NCBI RefSeq assembly: GCF_037892425.1
Contig: NZ_JBBKTT010000001.1
Span: 2,170,001 to 2,234,000 of the forward strand
Reading direction: 5' to 3'
Length of the DNA stretch: 64,000 nucleotides
DNA from: Lacibacter sp. H375
Lineage (GTDB): Bacteria; Bacteroidota; Bacteroidia; Chitinophagales; Chitinophagaceae
Position 1 is the first letter of the stretch. The number at the start of each line of letters is the position of its first letter. Below the pieces are notes generated by a model that was given only the letters and a program-made list of their open reading frames with translations, was not told the origin of the DNA and searched no databases. Below are positions 52,284-61,444 of this stretch, piece by piece. The translations under genes were made by a program, and so were the position numbers.

Positions 52284-53516
52284 ATGGCAGCGAAAATTAA
52301 AGTAGCCAACCCGGTTGTTGAACTGGATGGTGATGAGATGACAAGGATCATCTGGAAATTCATTAAAGAGAAATTAATTCTTCCTTATCTCGAACTGGAT
52401 ATTAAATACTACGACCTTGGTGTTGAGTACAGAGATGAAACCAACGACCAGGTAACGATAGATGCTGCCAATGCAATTAAACAATATGGTGTAGGTATTA
52501 AATGTGCAACCATTACTCCCGATGAACAACGTGTAGAAGAGTTCAAACTCAAACAAATGTGGAAGAGCCCGAACGGAACTATCCGCAATATCTTAGATGG
52601 TACTGTATTCCGTGAGCCGATCGTGATCAATAATATTCCACGTTTGGTTACAAACTGGACGGCGCCAATCATTGTTGGTCGTCATGCGTTTGGTGATCAA
52701 TACCGTGCAACTGATACGGTGATCAAAGGCAAAGGAAAGTTGACTATGACCTTTACTCCGGAAGGTGGTGGCGAGCCACAAACTTTTGAAGTATATAATT
52801 TCAAAGGCGATGGCGTTGCAATGAGCATGTACAATACCGATGAAAGCATCATGGGTTTTGCACGCAGCTGTTTCAATATGGCGTTGAGCAAAAAATGGCC
52901 GTTGTATCTTTCTACAAAAAATACTATTCTTAAAAAATACGACGGTCGTTTCAAAGATATTTTTGAAGAGATCTATCAAAACGAATTCAAAGCGCAGTTT
53001 GTTGAAGCAGGCATCGTGTACGAACATCGTTTGATCGATGACATGGTGGCGAGTGCATTGAAATGGAACGGCAACTTTGTATGGGCTTGTAAAAACTATG
53101 ATGGTGATGTACAAAGCGATACTGTTGCACAAGGTTTCGGTTCACTTGGTTTAATGACTTCTGTATTGGTTACACCTGATGGTAAAACAATGGAAGCAGA
53201 AGCAGCACACGGAACAGTAACACGTCACTACCGTGAGCATCAGAAAGGTCGTCCAACTTCTACAAATCCAATCGCATCGATATTTGCATGGACACGTGGT
53301 TTGGCTTTCCGTGGTAAATTAGATGGCAACCAACCGTTGATCGATTTTGCAAATGCACTGGAAGCAGTTTGTATTGAAACAGTTGAAAGCGGTAAGATGA
53401 CAAAAGATCTGGCTGTATGTGTGCATGGCAACAAAGTAAATCATGGCGATCATTATTTGTATACAGAAGAATTCCTGGATGCAATTGATGCAAACCTGAA
53501 AGCAAAACTTGGATAA
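52284..53516 (+). CDS. icd: NADP-dependent isocitrate dehydrogenase, eukaryotic-like type
   Basis: 410 residues, the length and sequence type of the homodimeric NADP-IDH found in eukaryotes and many Bacteroidota. Motifs: [60 protein letters not shown] (isocitrate Ser/Asn/Arg), [20 protein letters not shown] and [17 protein letters not shown] (NADP site). It makes 2-oxoglutarate. A strong terminator follows; the leader of about 90 nt has no obvious structure. Confidence 0.96.
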   Translation: MAAKIKVANPVVELDGDEMTRIIWKFIKEKLILPYLELDIKYYDLGVEYRDETNDQVTIDAANAIKQYGVGIKCATITPDEQRVEEFKLKQMWKSPNGTIRNILDGTVFREPIVINNIPRLVTNWTAPIIVGRHAFGDQYRATDTVIKGKGKLTMTFTPEGGGEPQTFEVYNFKGDGVAMSMYNTDESIMGFARSCFNMALSKKWPLYLSTKNTILKKYDGRFKDIFEEIYQNEFKAQFVEAGIVYEHRLIDDMVASALKWNGNFVWACKNYDGDVQSDTVAQGFGSLGLMTSVLVTPDGKTMEAEAAHGTVTRHYREHQKGRPTSTNPIASIFAWTRGLAFRGKLDGNQPLIDFANALEAVCIETVESGKMTKDLAVCVHGNKVNHGDHYLYTEEFLDAIDANLKAKLG

Positions 53517-53540
53517 TTTGAAAGATGAAGTTTAAAATAG

Positions 53541-53572
53541 AAATCCCTCAGCAATTGTTGAGGGATTTTTTT
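53541..53572 (+). terminator. icd terminator
   Basis: AAATCCCTCA (53541-53550) pairs with TGAGGGATTT (53559-53568) around an 8-nt loop, followed by a T-run. Confidence 0.9.
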
Positions 53573-53654
53573 ATGCCCGTCATCAACCAATTCGCCAACC
53601 ACCATCATTGATGAGAGCGGCATCGCTTTCTATTTTGGATTCTAAAAATCAACG

Positions 53655-54377
53655 ATGCTCCGCAAAAAGATCTTTCAGCAATATGAACGTAAAACCACCC
53701 GTGGTACAGAACTGTACCGCATTGAAGCTCTAAGCGATGCCGTGTTTGCATTTTCTGTTTCCTTGCTTATTATGTCACTTGAAGTGCCAAAAACATTTGA
53801 AGAACTAGAATTTTCAATTCATCATTTTCTTCCTTTTGCAGCTACAGTAAGTCTTGTTTTCTTTTTCTGGTATTTGCAGAATGAATACTTCCGGAATTAC
53901 GGGTTGAATGATGGCTTTGTAATTTTCTTAAACCTGTCGCTGCTTGTGTTGATCCTGTTCTATGCTTTCCCGTTAAAGTTTTTATTCTCAGTTTTGTTGT
54001 CGTGGTTAACCGGTTTTGATTATTTCCATGAAGTAACAGTGCTGGGCAAAACAGTATTAACGCAGGAAGAGTTTCCGCAGCTCATCCTTTTCTTCAGCAT
54101 TGGTTATGCTGTTATCTGGTTCATCTTTTATTTATTATACAGGCATGCCTATAAGAATAGAACCAAGTTGACTTTCAGTATGTATGAAACACACTATGTG
54201 CGTTCACAAAAGCAGGACGCAATGGTGCAGATGGGAATCGGATTGTTAAGCATCCTGTTTGCATGGATGGATCTTCCTGTGTGGAGTGGTCTCTGTTTCT
54301 TACTCATTCCGCTTTGGCTGATACTTCATCGCTATTTGTTTAAACGCACAGTGAAAAAGATAGCTTGGCTTAAATAA
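53655..54377 (+). CDS. TMEM175-like (DUF1211) potassium channel protein
   Basis: 240 residues with about six membrane helices. The first helix carries RIEALSDAVFAFSVSLLIMS, the R-x3-(F/L)SD signature of prokaryotic TMEM175/DUF1211 proteins, whose tetramers conduct K+. A long hydrophilic stretch (RHAYKNRTKLTF, YVRSQKQDAMVQ) separates helices four and five. Substitution of Leu for Phe in the usual FSD may alter gating; whether this copy conducts is unknown. It converges on a serine-hydrolase gene with a 14-nt gap and no terminator. Confidence 0.87.
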   Translation: MLRKKIFQQYERKTTRGTELYRIEALSDAVFAFSVSLLIMSLEVPKTFEELEFSIHHFLPFAATVSLVFFFWYLQNEYFRNYGLNDGFVIFLNLSLLVLILFYAFPLKFLFSVLLSWLTGFDYFHEVTVLGKTVLTQEEFPQLILFFSIGYAVIWFIFYLLYRHAYKNRTKLTFSMYETHYVRSQKQDAMVQMGIGLLSILFAWMDLPVWSGLCFLLIPLWLILHRYLFKRTVKKIAWLK

Positions 54378-54391
54378 TCTTCTACAGAACT

Positions 54392-55771
54392 TTAATGTTG
54401 TATTGATGCAATTACTTCCTTCAAAAACTTATTTTCATCAATCACATGTAAACCCAGCCGTACAACTACCAGTTTCTTTGATGGAATGATGTAGATATCC
54501 TGTCCGCCGTAACCATCAGCAAAAAACATATCAGCAGGAACATCAGGATACCAACGTTTACCTACATCTTCTTTGCTAAAACCATTTAGCCAGAACTGAA
54601 AGCCATAATGTTTTTGTTTATCAGCTGCAGACGGTTGTATTGATTGCGGCACCCAATCTGCAGGTAATAACTGTTCTCCATTCCACACGCCGTTGTTATA
54701 ATACAATAAACCAAATCTGGCAAAGTCTCGTGCTGTTGCATAGCTGTAAGAAGAGCCAACATAAGTACCCGATGCATCAGGCTCCAAAACTATTGAATAC
54801 ATATTCAGCTTATGAAAAAGTGAACGGTAAGGAAAATCAGCATATGCTTCTTCACCAACGGCATGACGAACAATTCGGCTAAGAATATTTGTGTTGCCGC
54901 TTGAATAGTTAAATACAGTACCCGGTTCGTGCTTTAATGGAAGCTTTGCGGTAAAAGCAGCCATATCGCCCTTCCTGAATAGCATATTAGTTACTTCGCT
55001 TGGTTTTGTATAATCTTCTTCAAATGCAAGACCTGTAGTTTGCTGTAACAACTGTCGTAACGTAATTTTTTCTTTTGCTGTATTTTTCCATTCGGGCACA
55101 GGGGCAGGTGCATCAATCTTCAGGTTTCCTTCCTTTACTAAAAGACCGATCATAGCCGACGTTAAACTTTTTGCAACCGACCAACCTGTCATCACTGTGT
55201 TTTTATCAAAGCCCGGCGCATACTGTTCTGCAACAAGTTGACCATTGTATAAAACAACAACAGCTCTTGTTTGCGAGGACTTACCGTTAAAGTTTGATTG
55301 CATCACATTTGCAACAGCCTGCTTCAATAACTGCTGATCTATTTCAGTTGGTATTGTATCTGCAAGTTTATCTCCATTTGGCCAGGCGATACTGTCAGGG
55401 TTCATACGTTTGATCATAGCTCGGTTGAACACCTGCTTTCTGATTTCTTCTTCGCTCAGTTCATTGATGAGTGTGCATCCGATGCCATCTCTGTAGATTG
55501 CTTTCTTTTTTGCAAAACCCCAAACGGAAACTGTTACTGATCGATCGCTGTCGTTAACTGAGTAATTGCATATTGAAAATGGGAACTCTGCCAGGTCTTC
55601 TGTTACAACATCAGCAGCGTTGCGGTTTTGTAAATAAACACCGGATGCAAGATTCTTGGCGAAATAGCCGGTGATGACAGGGAATGCTTTGGTTGCATAC
55701 CAAACTCCCGCAACAAGTAGCAACATTATCAAAGCAAAAAACGATCGTAGAAAAAACTTGCGTGTACGCAT
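54392..55771 (-). CDS. Membrane-anchored serine hydrolase, class C beta-lactamase-like
   Basis: 459 residues from the ATG at 55771. One N-terminal membrane helix (about 6-24) anchors a periplasmic beta-lactamase-like domain: S198-x-x-K201 in GWSVAKSL, the Y-S-S motif in VFNYSSGNTN, and FFADGYGGQDIYII in place of the KTG box. Residues 40-150 form an extra N-terminal region. Related to the secreted serine hydrolase at 15.5-17.3 kb but with a different arrangement. Likely esterase or peptidase; substrate unknown. Confidence 0.88.
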   Translation of the reverse strand: MRTRKFFLRSFFALIMLLLVAGVWYATKAFPVITGYFAKNLASGVYLQNRNAADVVTEDLAEFPFSICNYSVNDSDRSVTVSVWGFAKKKAIYRDGIGCTLINELSEEEIRKQVFNRAMIKRMNPDSIAWPNGDKLADTIPTEIDQQLLKQAVANVMQSNFNGKSSQTRAVVVLYNGQLVAEQYAPGFDKNTVMTGWSVAKSLTSAMIGLLVKEGNLKIDAPAPVPEWKNTAKEKITLRQLLQQTTGLAFEEDYTKPSEVTNMLFRKGDMAAFTAKLPLKHEPGTVFNYSSGNTNILSRIVRHAVGEEAYADFPYRSLFHKLNMYSIVLEPDASGTYVGSSYSYATARDFARFGLLYYNNGVWNGEQLLPADWVPQSIQPSAADKQKHYGFQFWLNGFSKEDVGKRWYPDVPADMFFADGYGGQDIYIIPSKKLVVVRLGLHVIDENKFLKEVIASIQH

Positions 55772-55868
55772 AGTTGATGGTTTAGAAATCACTGATGCAG
55801 TATTCAGTGTTGTTATTAAAGTTAGGAAAGTATAGATGATTACTGTTTGGATAAACTGCGGGTCGATT

Positions 55869-56351
55869 TCAAAGCGATTGCCTGCCCACAAAACTTCCGT
55901 TGCCGCTTAAAAAGTTGATGGCCTTTGTAATGTTCCGCTCAACACTTTCTACTGTTTTTAAATTACTGATGTAGCGGATAATCTCCTGTTGACGGGATGA
56001 AGGAAGCTTTTTAAAATTTTCTTTTGCTGTTTTATTCTTCGCCAAAGCTTTTTCAAGTTCAGGATGCATCTTCAGTTTTCTGTCTTCAGGATCAAATTCA
56101 ATGCTGATGGTAATAGTTTCCCCGATTCGTTTAGGCGAATCTTTCAGCATGATGGTGTTGATGTACAATCGCCAATGCCCGGCATATTTTACCAATGTTT
56201 GCCGGTAAGGATTTTTATTGATCACACCTCTTATCGGTATGGGCCCTTTCTCTTTGCCGGACGCTTGTAAAACTGTTGCAAGTATTTTTTCCGGAACAAA
56301 TACAAAAGGGTTTATGCCGATGATCTCAATTGATGCTTTAAATCTTGCCAT
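55869..56351 (-). CDS. DUF1905 / YdeI-like protein
   Basis: 160 residues. N-terminal DUF1905 beta domain (FKASIEIIGINPFVFVPEKI to ITISIEFDPEDRKL) followed by a helical YdeI/OmpD-associated tail (AKNKTAKENFKKLPSSRQQE, IIRYISNLKTVESVERNITK). The function is unclear; YdeI-like proteins have been linked to resistance to cationic peptides and bacteriocins in some bacteria. It sits just upstream of the serine hydrolase on the same strand (97-nt gap). Confidence 0.85.
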   Translation of the reverse strand: MARFKASIEIIGINPFVFVPEKILATVLQASGKEKGPIPIRGVINKNPYRQTLVKYAGHWRLYINTIMLKDSPKRIGETITISIEFDPEDRKLKMHPELEKALAKNKTAKENFKKLPSSRQQEIIRYISNLKTVESVERNITKAINFLSGNGSFVGRQSL

Positions 56352-56500
56352 TTATCCATTCGGGAATTTTACAAAGAAATAATCGTCCTGAAAGTTAAGT
56401 ATAAGTTTGGTGTAAAATTGTAGGCAGGGTTCTCTGCGATCGACAGAATATACTACTGTGAGCCCCACATAGACAGGGCTGAGTCATTGGCGTTTTGTAA

Positions 56501-57274
56501 TTACGGTACGCTTGTGAGACAAAATACAAATATGAATGATGTTAGGATTATACTCTCTTCCTCATTTAAGTCTCTGCGAATATAGGCAGTATTGTTTGCC
56601 ATATACCCGTCAATTGCTGCAATAATTGTATCGCCTTTTTTCAATACCCAGCTGAACATTCCGTGAGGAAATGACTTTTTAATTTTTCCCTTCCGGTTTT
56701 TATAAGTGGTAATTGGTTTTATTGTTATAGTATCATTATTCAAAATAAGCCAACCCTTATTTATCAAATCCAATTTGTTTTTATTGATCAAAAGAAATTG
56801 CGATGTCTTGCCTCTGTAATTTATTGTTCCCCACGCTTTGTTAAGCTCATTTGCATAGTAGGGTTCTTCCTGCGGGGAACGTTCCCCGGGCTTTGAGAAT
56901 AAATTGATTATTCCAAAAAGTAACGATTTTCCATGCCGCACAACATTTATATCATGGTTATAAATAACGATGCAAGAATCAACATCATTATCAATTTTCA
57001 ACCTGGTTTCATAGGTTGTTTTTTCAGTACTCTTCGAAGGCAGAATGACGCCCAGCCTGTTTTGTTTCTCGGATGTTGCGATGGCCGTATTATACAAAAC
57101 AGTTAACCGACTGTCAAATAAAAATGAAATGGCAGAATCCCAACTTCTTACTTTAATGATATCTGAGCGAAATGTACGCATCATATCTTCTCCCAGAAAT
57201 ATTGTTCTGTCGTGTTGAGCTGCTGTTGTTAGTATTAACTGCAGAAAGAGTATTAAAAATGAGAAGTGTTTCAT
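56501..57274 (-). CDS. Uncharacterised secreted protein
   Basis: 257 residues from the ATG at 57274, with a signal peptide (MKHFSFLILFLQLILTTAAQ). The body is beta-rich and Lys/Asn/Ile-rich (ILNNDTITIKPITTYKNRKG) and ends in a hydrophobic tail. No family recognised. Visibly more AT-rich than the enzymes around it. It lies in a region of lineage-specific secreted proteins. Between it and the YdeI-like gene are 149 nt with no feature I can support. Confidence 0.7.
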   Translation of the reverse strand: MKHFSFLILFLQLILTTAAQHDRTIFLGEDMMRTFRSDIIKVRSWDSAISFLFDSRLTVLYNTAIATSEKQNRLGVILPSKSTEKTTYETRLKIDNDVDSCIVIYNHDINVVRHGKSLLFGIINLFSKPGERSPQEEPYYANELNKAWGTINYRGKTSQFLLINKNKLDLINKGWLILNNDTITIKPITTYKNRKGKIKKSFPHGMFSWVLKKGDTIIAAIDGYMANNTAYIRRDLNEEESIILTSFIFVFCLTSVP

Positions 57275-57674
57275 AATGATTTTTTCGAACATGAACCTAC
57301 GCATATTCTTATTGGAGAACAATAGCAATAATTACTGATGGCTTGAAATGTTTTGCAAATATTACCGGGCCTGATTTTTTTATAACAAGCTTTTTTTATT
57401 TAACCTGAACTCCTGCTTTTGCTTTTGCAGGAATCAATTATCGAATACAAAAATTCAGAGAATGATCTGTCTTGGTTTTTGGGAGCATCCTTCTTAACGG
57501 CATTACGAAACGAATTCTATCTGATAGTTGGTATCTGAAAACAGCATTCGTGGCAATTCTGAAATTTCCCATTGTTCATGTGCCCAATAAGGGCGTAGGT
57601 TTACAATGGATAGATTTAAAGTTTCTCTAACGTATATGGGTACTGTATTTGTGGCTTTTTATAAAACTTTATCT
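57275..57674. other. 400-bp intergenic region
   Basis: Between divergent secreted-protein genes. It holds a TCCTGC-N10-GCAGGA hairpin (57411-57432) without T-run, and a possible promoter for the plus-strand gene: TTG (57572-57574), 21-nt spacer, TAGGTTTA (57596-57603, one mismatch). Otherwise nothing. Confidence 0.45.
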
Positions 57675-58133
57675 ATGCAATCAAAACTCTACCCATTTCC
57701 TTTTATCGCTCTTCTCTTTCTTTCACTCAGCTCCTGTAAAAAATGGTTACCCGAAAACCGCATTGAAGGTTCGTGGCGTTTAACCGAAGTAGAAAAGCGC
57801 CGGGCTTTTAGTAATGAACGCATCAACTCGGGCTACGGATCCGGCTTGTTCCGGTTTAATGAGAACGGCACAGCTTCTTATACCAATGCAACTGATACCA
57901 TGCAAGGCAACTGGCAGATGCGTACACAAAACGGCCCCGGTTATTATGATAATGATGGAAATTGGCAAACAGACAGCAGGCAGGTGCTGATTCTAAAACT
58001 ATACGACTTTAATAATAACCGTGTGATCGATTGGTATTTCGATCATTTTGATTTCCGTTCTTCCGGTCGGAGGTTATATGCGTTTATTGAAAGCCCGAGT
58101 TATAACTACCGGTATTGTTTTAGTAAACAGTGA
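57675..58133 (+). CDS. Lipocalin-like lipoprotein
   Basis: 152 residues from the ATG at 57675, chosen because it gives a lipoprotein signal with lipobox LSSC near residue 17. The rest fits the small lipocalin-like pattern of Bacteroidota lipoproteins: IEGSWRLTEVEKR, an NGTASYTNATDTMQGNWQM strand-turn-strand region and a C-terminal strand. Function unknown; such proteins are usually outer-membrane lipoproteins. Confidence 0.75.
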   Translation: MQSKLYPFPFIALLFLSLSSCKKWLPENRIEGSWRLTEVEKRRAFSNERINSGYGSGLFRFNENGTASYTNATDTMQGNWQMRTQNGPGYYDNDGNWQTDSRQVLILKLYDFNNNRVIDWYFDHFDFRSSGRRLYAFIESPSYNYRYCFSKQ

Positions 58134-58196
58134 TCGTAAAATATTTATGAGCTAGGGGCACAAGCGAGACGCTTTCGCCATTGGGGGGTATTCAAA

Positions 58197-58754
58197 TCAT
58201 TTGATAAGTCCGCTACCTCTCATGGCATCAAGATATTCTGACCAATCCGGTTCATGAATTCGTTTAATAGTTATTGGTAATTTGTCAAAGCCAGAAAGTG
58301 CTAAATTCAACCTTTTGTTGAAGTCCTGAAATGACCTTGTATACCAATGCCAGATTCTTTTACCATTTCCTGTATAAACAAATGATAATATAGAATGTAA
58401 GTCACCCTCAAGTTTATTCACTAATGAATCTTCAAATAGGGCCATTAATTTTGATTCGTTGTCATCAGGATAAAATAAACCATTTAATGAACTATAAGGC
58501 CAAATAATTTCTACTCTATCATTATAAAGTGAAGATTTAATGAAGTTGGTTAGACTGTCCCTGCCCCGAAGAAAGAAATAATTATCTTTTGATTCGCTTT
58601 CCGCATTAAACCATGAATCAGTTAATTTCAATTTCATGTTATCTTTTCCTTGTTTACCCTTTGCAGGAGTCATCTTGTTTTTTGAACTCGAGGTCTGACA
58701 TGAAAGAATTAGCCCAATGAAAACTGAAAAATAAACCCGTAGCAAATATTTCAT
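58197..58754 (-). CDS. Uncharacterised lipoprotein
   Basis: 185 residues. Lipoprotein signal MKYLLRVYFSVFIGLILSCQ with lipobox LILSC, then a Ser/Lys-rich spacer and a domain I do not recognise (DSWFNAESESKDNYFFLRGR; SFVYTGNGKRIWHWYTRSFQ). AT-rich like its neighbour at 56.5 kb. It converges on the lipocalin-like gene. Confidence 0.7.
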   Translation of the reverse strand: MKYLLRVYFSVFIGLILSCQTSSSKNKMTPAKGKQGKDNMKLKLTDSWFNAESESKDNYFFLRGRDSLTNFIKSSLYNDRVEIIWPYSSLNGLFYPDDNESKLMALFEDSLVNKLEGDLHSILSFVYTGNGKRIWHWYTRSFQDFNKRLNLALSGFDKLPITIKRIHEPDWSEYLDAMRGSGLIK

Positions 58755-58897
58755 GTACTAGTTAAAAAGGATGATTAAGAATGGCTGCTAATATATATAT
58801 CGGAGATGCGATTCTAAAAAATAGTGATAAGTGAAAATTAGTATTTGTTTGTTCAAATTTGGGTATTGTTGTCAGTATAATCCAATCTGGAAAAGAT

Positions 58898-59170
58898 TCA
58901 CCTCACCACCTCAAACCCTTCAAACTTCATCAATTCTTTATCTTCAACGGTAACAGAAGTAACCTTGCTCTTGGGTGAGCCCATCCAGCACCATTCAATA
59001 AAATCAGCTAACTGATCTTCGGTGCCTGTGGCAACAACAGCCACATCACCATCTGGGGTATTGCGTACAGTGCCGGTAAGTAATAGTTGTTGGGCTTTCT
59101 CAAGTGTATAGCTGCGAAACCACACACCCTGCACTTTACCTCTAACGGTTATGGCTACAGTTTTTTGCAT
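58898..59170 (-). CDS. acyP: Acylphosphatase
   Basis: 90 residues, the full acylphosphatase fold. The catalytic Arg is in GKVQGVWFRSYTLEKAQ and the Asn in LTGTVRNTPDGDVAVVATG. It hydrolyses carboxyl-phosphate bonds in small acyl phosphates. Its ATG shares one base with the stop of the Rrf2 gene upstream (TGATG), so the two are translationally coupled. The link between an acylphosphatase and an Rrf2 regulator is unexplained. Confidence 0.93.
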   Translation of the reverse strand: MQKTVAITVRGKVQGVWFRSYTLEKAQQLLLTGTVRNTPDGDVAVVATGTEDQLADFIEWCWMGSPKSKVTSVTVEDKELMKFEGFEVVR

Positions 59171-59574
59171 CAGGTAATATCGGCAACGGTTTTACTCTCG
59201 AGGATTTTAAGATTGGCATCACGCACTTTTATCATCATGTCGTGCAGGCCGCAATGTTTTTCATCGCAGTTTTTGCAACGTTCATAAAAGTGAAGACTTA
59301 CGCAGGAGAGGGGAGCAATAGGCCCATCGAGTAAACGGATGACCCTTGCAAGTGGTATTTGCGAAGGTTTCAGTTTGAAATAATAACCACCACCTTTTCC
59401 TTTCTTGCTCTCAAGAATACCATCTTTGCGCATCAGCAATAAGATATTCTCCAAAAATTTCAGCGGGATTTTTTTCTTTTTGGCAATATCGGCTATGAGA
59501 AGCGGCTCGTTATTTTTTTGCTGGGCCATATAGCTCAGCGCCTGGAATGCGTACTGTGTTTTTTTTGAAAGCAT
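59170..59574 (-). CDS. Rrf2 family transcriptional regulator
   Basis: 134 residues. Winged-helix N-terminus (MLSKKTQYAFQALSYMAQQK; IPLKFLENILLLMRKDGIL; KGKGGGYYFKL) and the Rrf2 cysteine cluster in LSCVSLHFYERCKNCDEKHC, with Cys residues that could bind a [2Fe-2S] or [4Fe-4S] cluster. IscR/NsrR/CymR-like members sense Fe-S status, nitric oxide or cysteine; which one this is cannot be read. Coupled to acyP by a 1-nt stop/start overlap. Confidence 0.93.
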   Translation of the reverse strand: MLSKKTQYAFQALSYMAQQKNNEPLLIADIAKKKKIPLKFLENILLLMRKDGILESKKGKGGGYYFKLKPSQIPLARVIRLLDGPIAPLSCVSLHFYERCKNCDEKHCGLHDMMIKVRDANLKILESKTVADIT

Positions 59575-59659
59575 CTTTGTGTGTTTCGTTTAAACTAAGT
59601 GGCAGTGGGTATTTGCTCTGCAAACAAAGGTGCTACATTTATCGCAAAAAAAAGATACT

Positions 59660-60166
59660 ATGCGCACAACCTTATTTTCTCTCTTTTTACTGGCTCAATT
59701 TGTTATAGCAGAAAAGGCTACTGCACAAAAACTAAACACGTTTGTAGGCGGCAATCTTATACTTGGGTTTCCAACCGGCGATTTTAAGGATGGCTATAAA
59801 CGAGCAACAGGCATTGATGTATCACTTGGTTTTGGCGGGAAGCATTTATATGGATTGGGCACCATTGGTTATTTTTCTTATAAAGAACAGTCGGGCAATC
59901 CTTACGGAAAAATAACAGTAGTGCCGATAAAAGCAGGTTTACGTGTATACCCAAAAAATAGTTTGTTTTTAAGTGGAAATGCAGGCGTTGGTTTTTTGAA
60001 GGATGAAGCAATGAGCAAGAGGGAATCGAGATTTATGTTTGATGCGGGTATTGGTCTGCATTTGCTCGTTGGACAAATAAGTTTGAATTACGATGGCTGG
60101 AAACGACAGAATACAGATGGCTTTTCAGGAACAATACAGTTAAAACTTGGTCTTGCGTTAAAATGA
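59660..60166 (+). CDS. Small outer-membrane beta-barrel protein, copy 1
   Basis: 168 residues from the ATG at 59660, with a signal peptide ending TATAQ (about residue 23). Short barrel pattern: GGNLILGFPTGDFKDGYKRA, GLGTIGYFSYKEQSGNPYGK, LRVYPKNSLFLSGNAGVGFL, ending in the strand TIQLKLGLALK. Clearly homologous to the next gene. Function unknown. Confidence 0.85.
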   Translation: MRTTLFSLFLLAQFVIAEKATAQKLNTFVGGNLILGFPTGDFKDGYKRATGIDVSLGFGGKHLYGLGTIGYFSYKEQSGNPYGKITVVPIKAGLRVYPKNSLFLSGNAGVGFLKDEAMSKRESRFMFDAGIGLHLLVGQISLNYDGWKRQNTDGFSGTIQLKLGLALK

Positions 60167-60223
60167 TCTCAGCATAAAATGCAGCACCGGCTTGTTAAAA
60201 TATATACAAGAACAGCCGCTTTT

Positions 60224-60231
60224 TATTTTTG
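60224..60231 (+). promoter_or_regulatory. -7 promoter element (TATTTTTG)
   Basis: Exact TAnnTTTG match, 35 nt before the second barrel gene, so the two copies can be expressed independently. Confidence 0.45.
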
Positions 60232-60266
60232 GTACAATATTGGAAAATGAACTGTAAACAGATGTT

Positions 60267-60773
60267 ATGAAGAGCAAATTTTTATCCATTATTGTAGCAA
60301 TTATTGGTTTAACAAGTGCTTCCTACGCACAAAAAGGCAATACCATTTTTGGTGGTAACGTTATTGTTGGCGCACCACTTGGCGATTTACGGAACGATTA
60401 CAGAAGCGTATTTGGCATTGAAGGTTTTGGTGGTTTTGGGTTAGGGCAGAGTGCATATATTACCGGAACCATCGGGTTTCAATCGTATGCACCGGAAACT
60501 TATAATCCTTATGGCAAGATCAGCATGATACCGTTAAAAGCTGGAATCCGTTATTACCCAGTAAAGAATTTATTCCTTACGGGCAATGCGGGTGTTGGAT
60601 TAATAAAAGATGAAACCATTGATGCAAGGGAAAGCCGCTTTGCCTATGATATTGGCGCCGGTTTAAACTTTAATATTTTTAATGCCAGTGTACATTACGA
60701 TGGCTGGCAAAAGAAAAATACTGATGGCGGATCGCACTCGGTATTGCTGAAATTGGGTATTGCAATTCGTTAA
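60267..60773 (+). CDS. Small outer-membrane beta-barrel protein, copy 2
   Basis: 168 residues with a signal peptide ending ASYAQ (about residue 21). It shares with copy 1 the GGNxIxGxPxGD start, NPYGKI.x.PLKAGxRxYP middle, LSGNAGVG/LTGNAGVG and the NTDGxS/xGx.xLKLGxAxx ending, so the pair is a tandem duplication. It converges on a response-regulator gene with overlapping stops (TTAA). Confidence 0.85.
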   Translation: MKSKFLSIIVAIIGLTSASYAQKGNTIFGGNVIVGAPLGDLRNDYRSVFGIEGFGGFGLGQSAYITGTIGFQSYAPETYNPYGKISMIPLKAGIRYYPVKNLFLTGNAGVGLIKDETIDARESRFAYDIGAGLNFNIFNASVHYDGWQKKNTDGGSHSVLLKLGIAIR

Positions 60774-61411
60774 ACGAGTTTGTGCTCGTAAGCATATTTA
60801 ATTAACCCGATCACTGAATTGGTTTTCGTTTTGCGGAAGATGTTTTTCCTGTGTGTTTCAACAGTACGTTCGCTCAGGAATAATTCTTCCGCAATTTTTT
60901 TATTGCTGTATTCCTGTTCAATAAGCCGCACAATTTCTACTTCACGGTTGGTGAGTTTGTTCTCATCGCTCACTTGTTTTCGTTCGCTTGCTTTCAGCAT
61001 TTCCTGCAGCACTTCATCACTGAAATAAATACCACCTTCGGCAATTTTATTGAGTGCGTTAATAAATTCTGTTTGACCGATGTTCTTCAACAGGTAACCG
61101 CTGATATCACTTTCTTCGATCATCTGGTTTACCAAACTGCCTTCGCCATTCATTGATAATGCAATGATTTTAATAGAAGGGAATTCCTTTTTCACCTGCT
61201 TTGCCAGTTCAACTCCAGTTAACACAGGCATCATTACATCCGTAAGTAAAATATCAATTTCTTGTTTTTTTAATAAAGGCAGAATAGTTTCCGGGTGGTT
61301 CGATTCAATTACGATCTCAAACTGATTGTATCCTTTTAACAAGGAATGTAAACCGTCAATAACGATCTGGTGATCATCAACAATCGCAATTTTATAATGA
61401 TGCAAGGACAT
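60770..61411 (-). CDS. NarL/FixJ-family response regulator
   Basis: 213 residues: receiver with D12-D13, acceptor D58 in ILLTDVMMPV, Ser in IALSMNGE, Lys in GYLLKNIGQ; then a LuxR HTH with LTNREVEIVRLIEQEYSNKK and SERTVETHRKNIFRKTKTNS. It is the last gene of a minus-strand operon with two related histidine kinases upstream (33-nt gap), and probably serves one or both. Its stop overlaps that of the convergent barrel gene. Confidence 0.93.
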   Translation of the reverse strand: MSLHHYKIAIVDDHQIVIDGLHSLLKGYNQFEIVIESNHPETILPLLKKQEIDILLTDVMMPVLTGVELAKQVKKEFPSIKIIALSMNGEGSLVNQMIEESDISGYLLKNIGQTEFINALNKIAEGGIYFSDEVLQEMLKASERKQVSDENKLTNREVEIVRLIEQEYSNKKIAEELFLSERTVETHRKNIFRKTKTNSVIGLIKYAYEHKLV

Positions 61412-61444
61412 AATGTGGAGAGGTTAAATCGAAGATATTGAAAA

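Noticed and set aside
52593-53132. Antisense open frame of 179 residues across icd
   Set aside because: icd is a complete, recognisable enzyme on the other strand; the antisense product resembles nothing.
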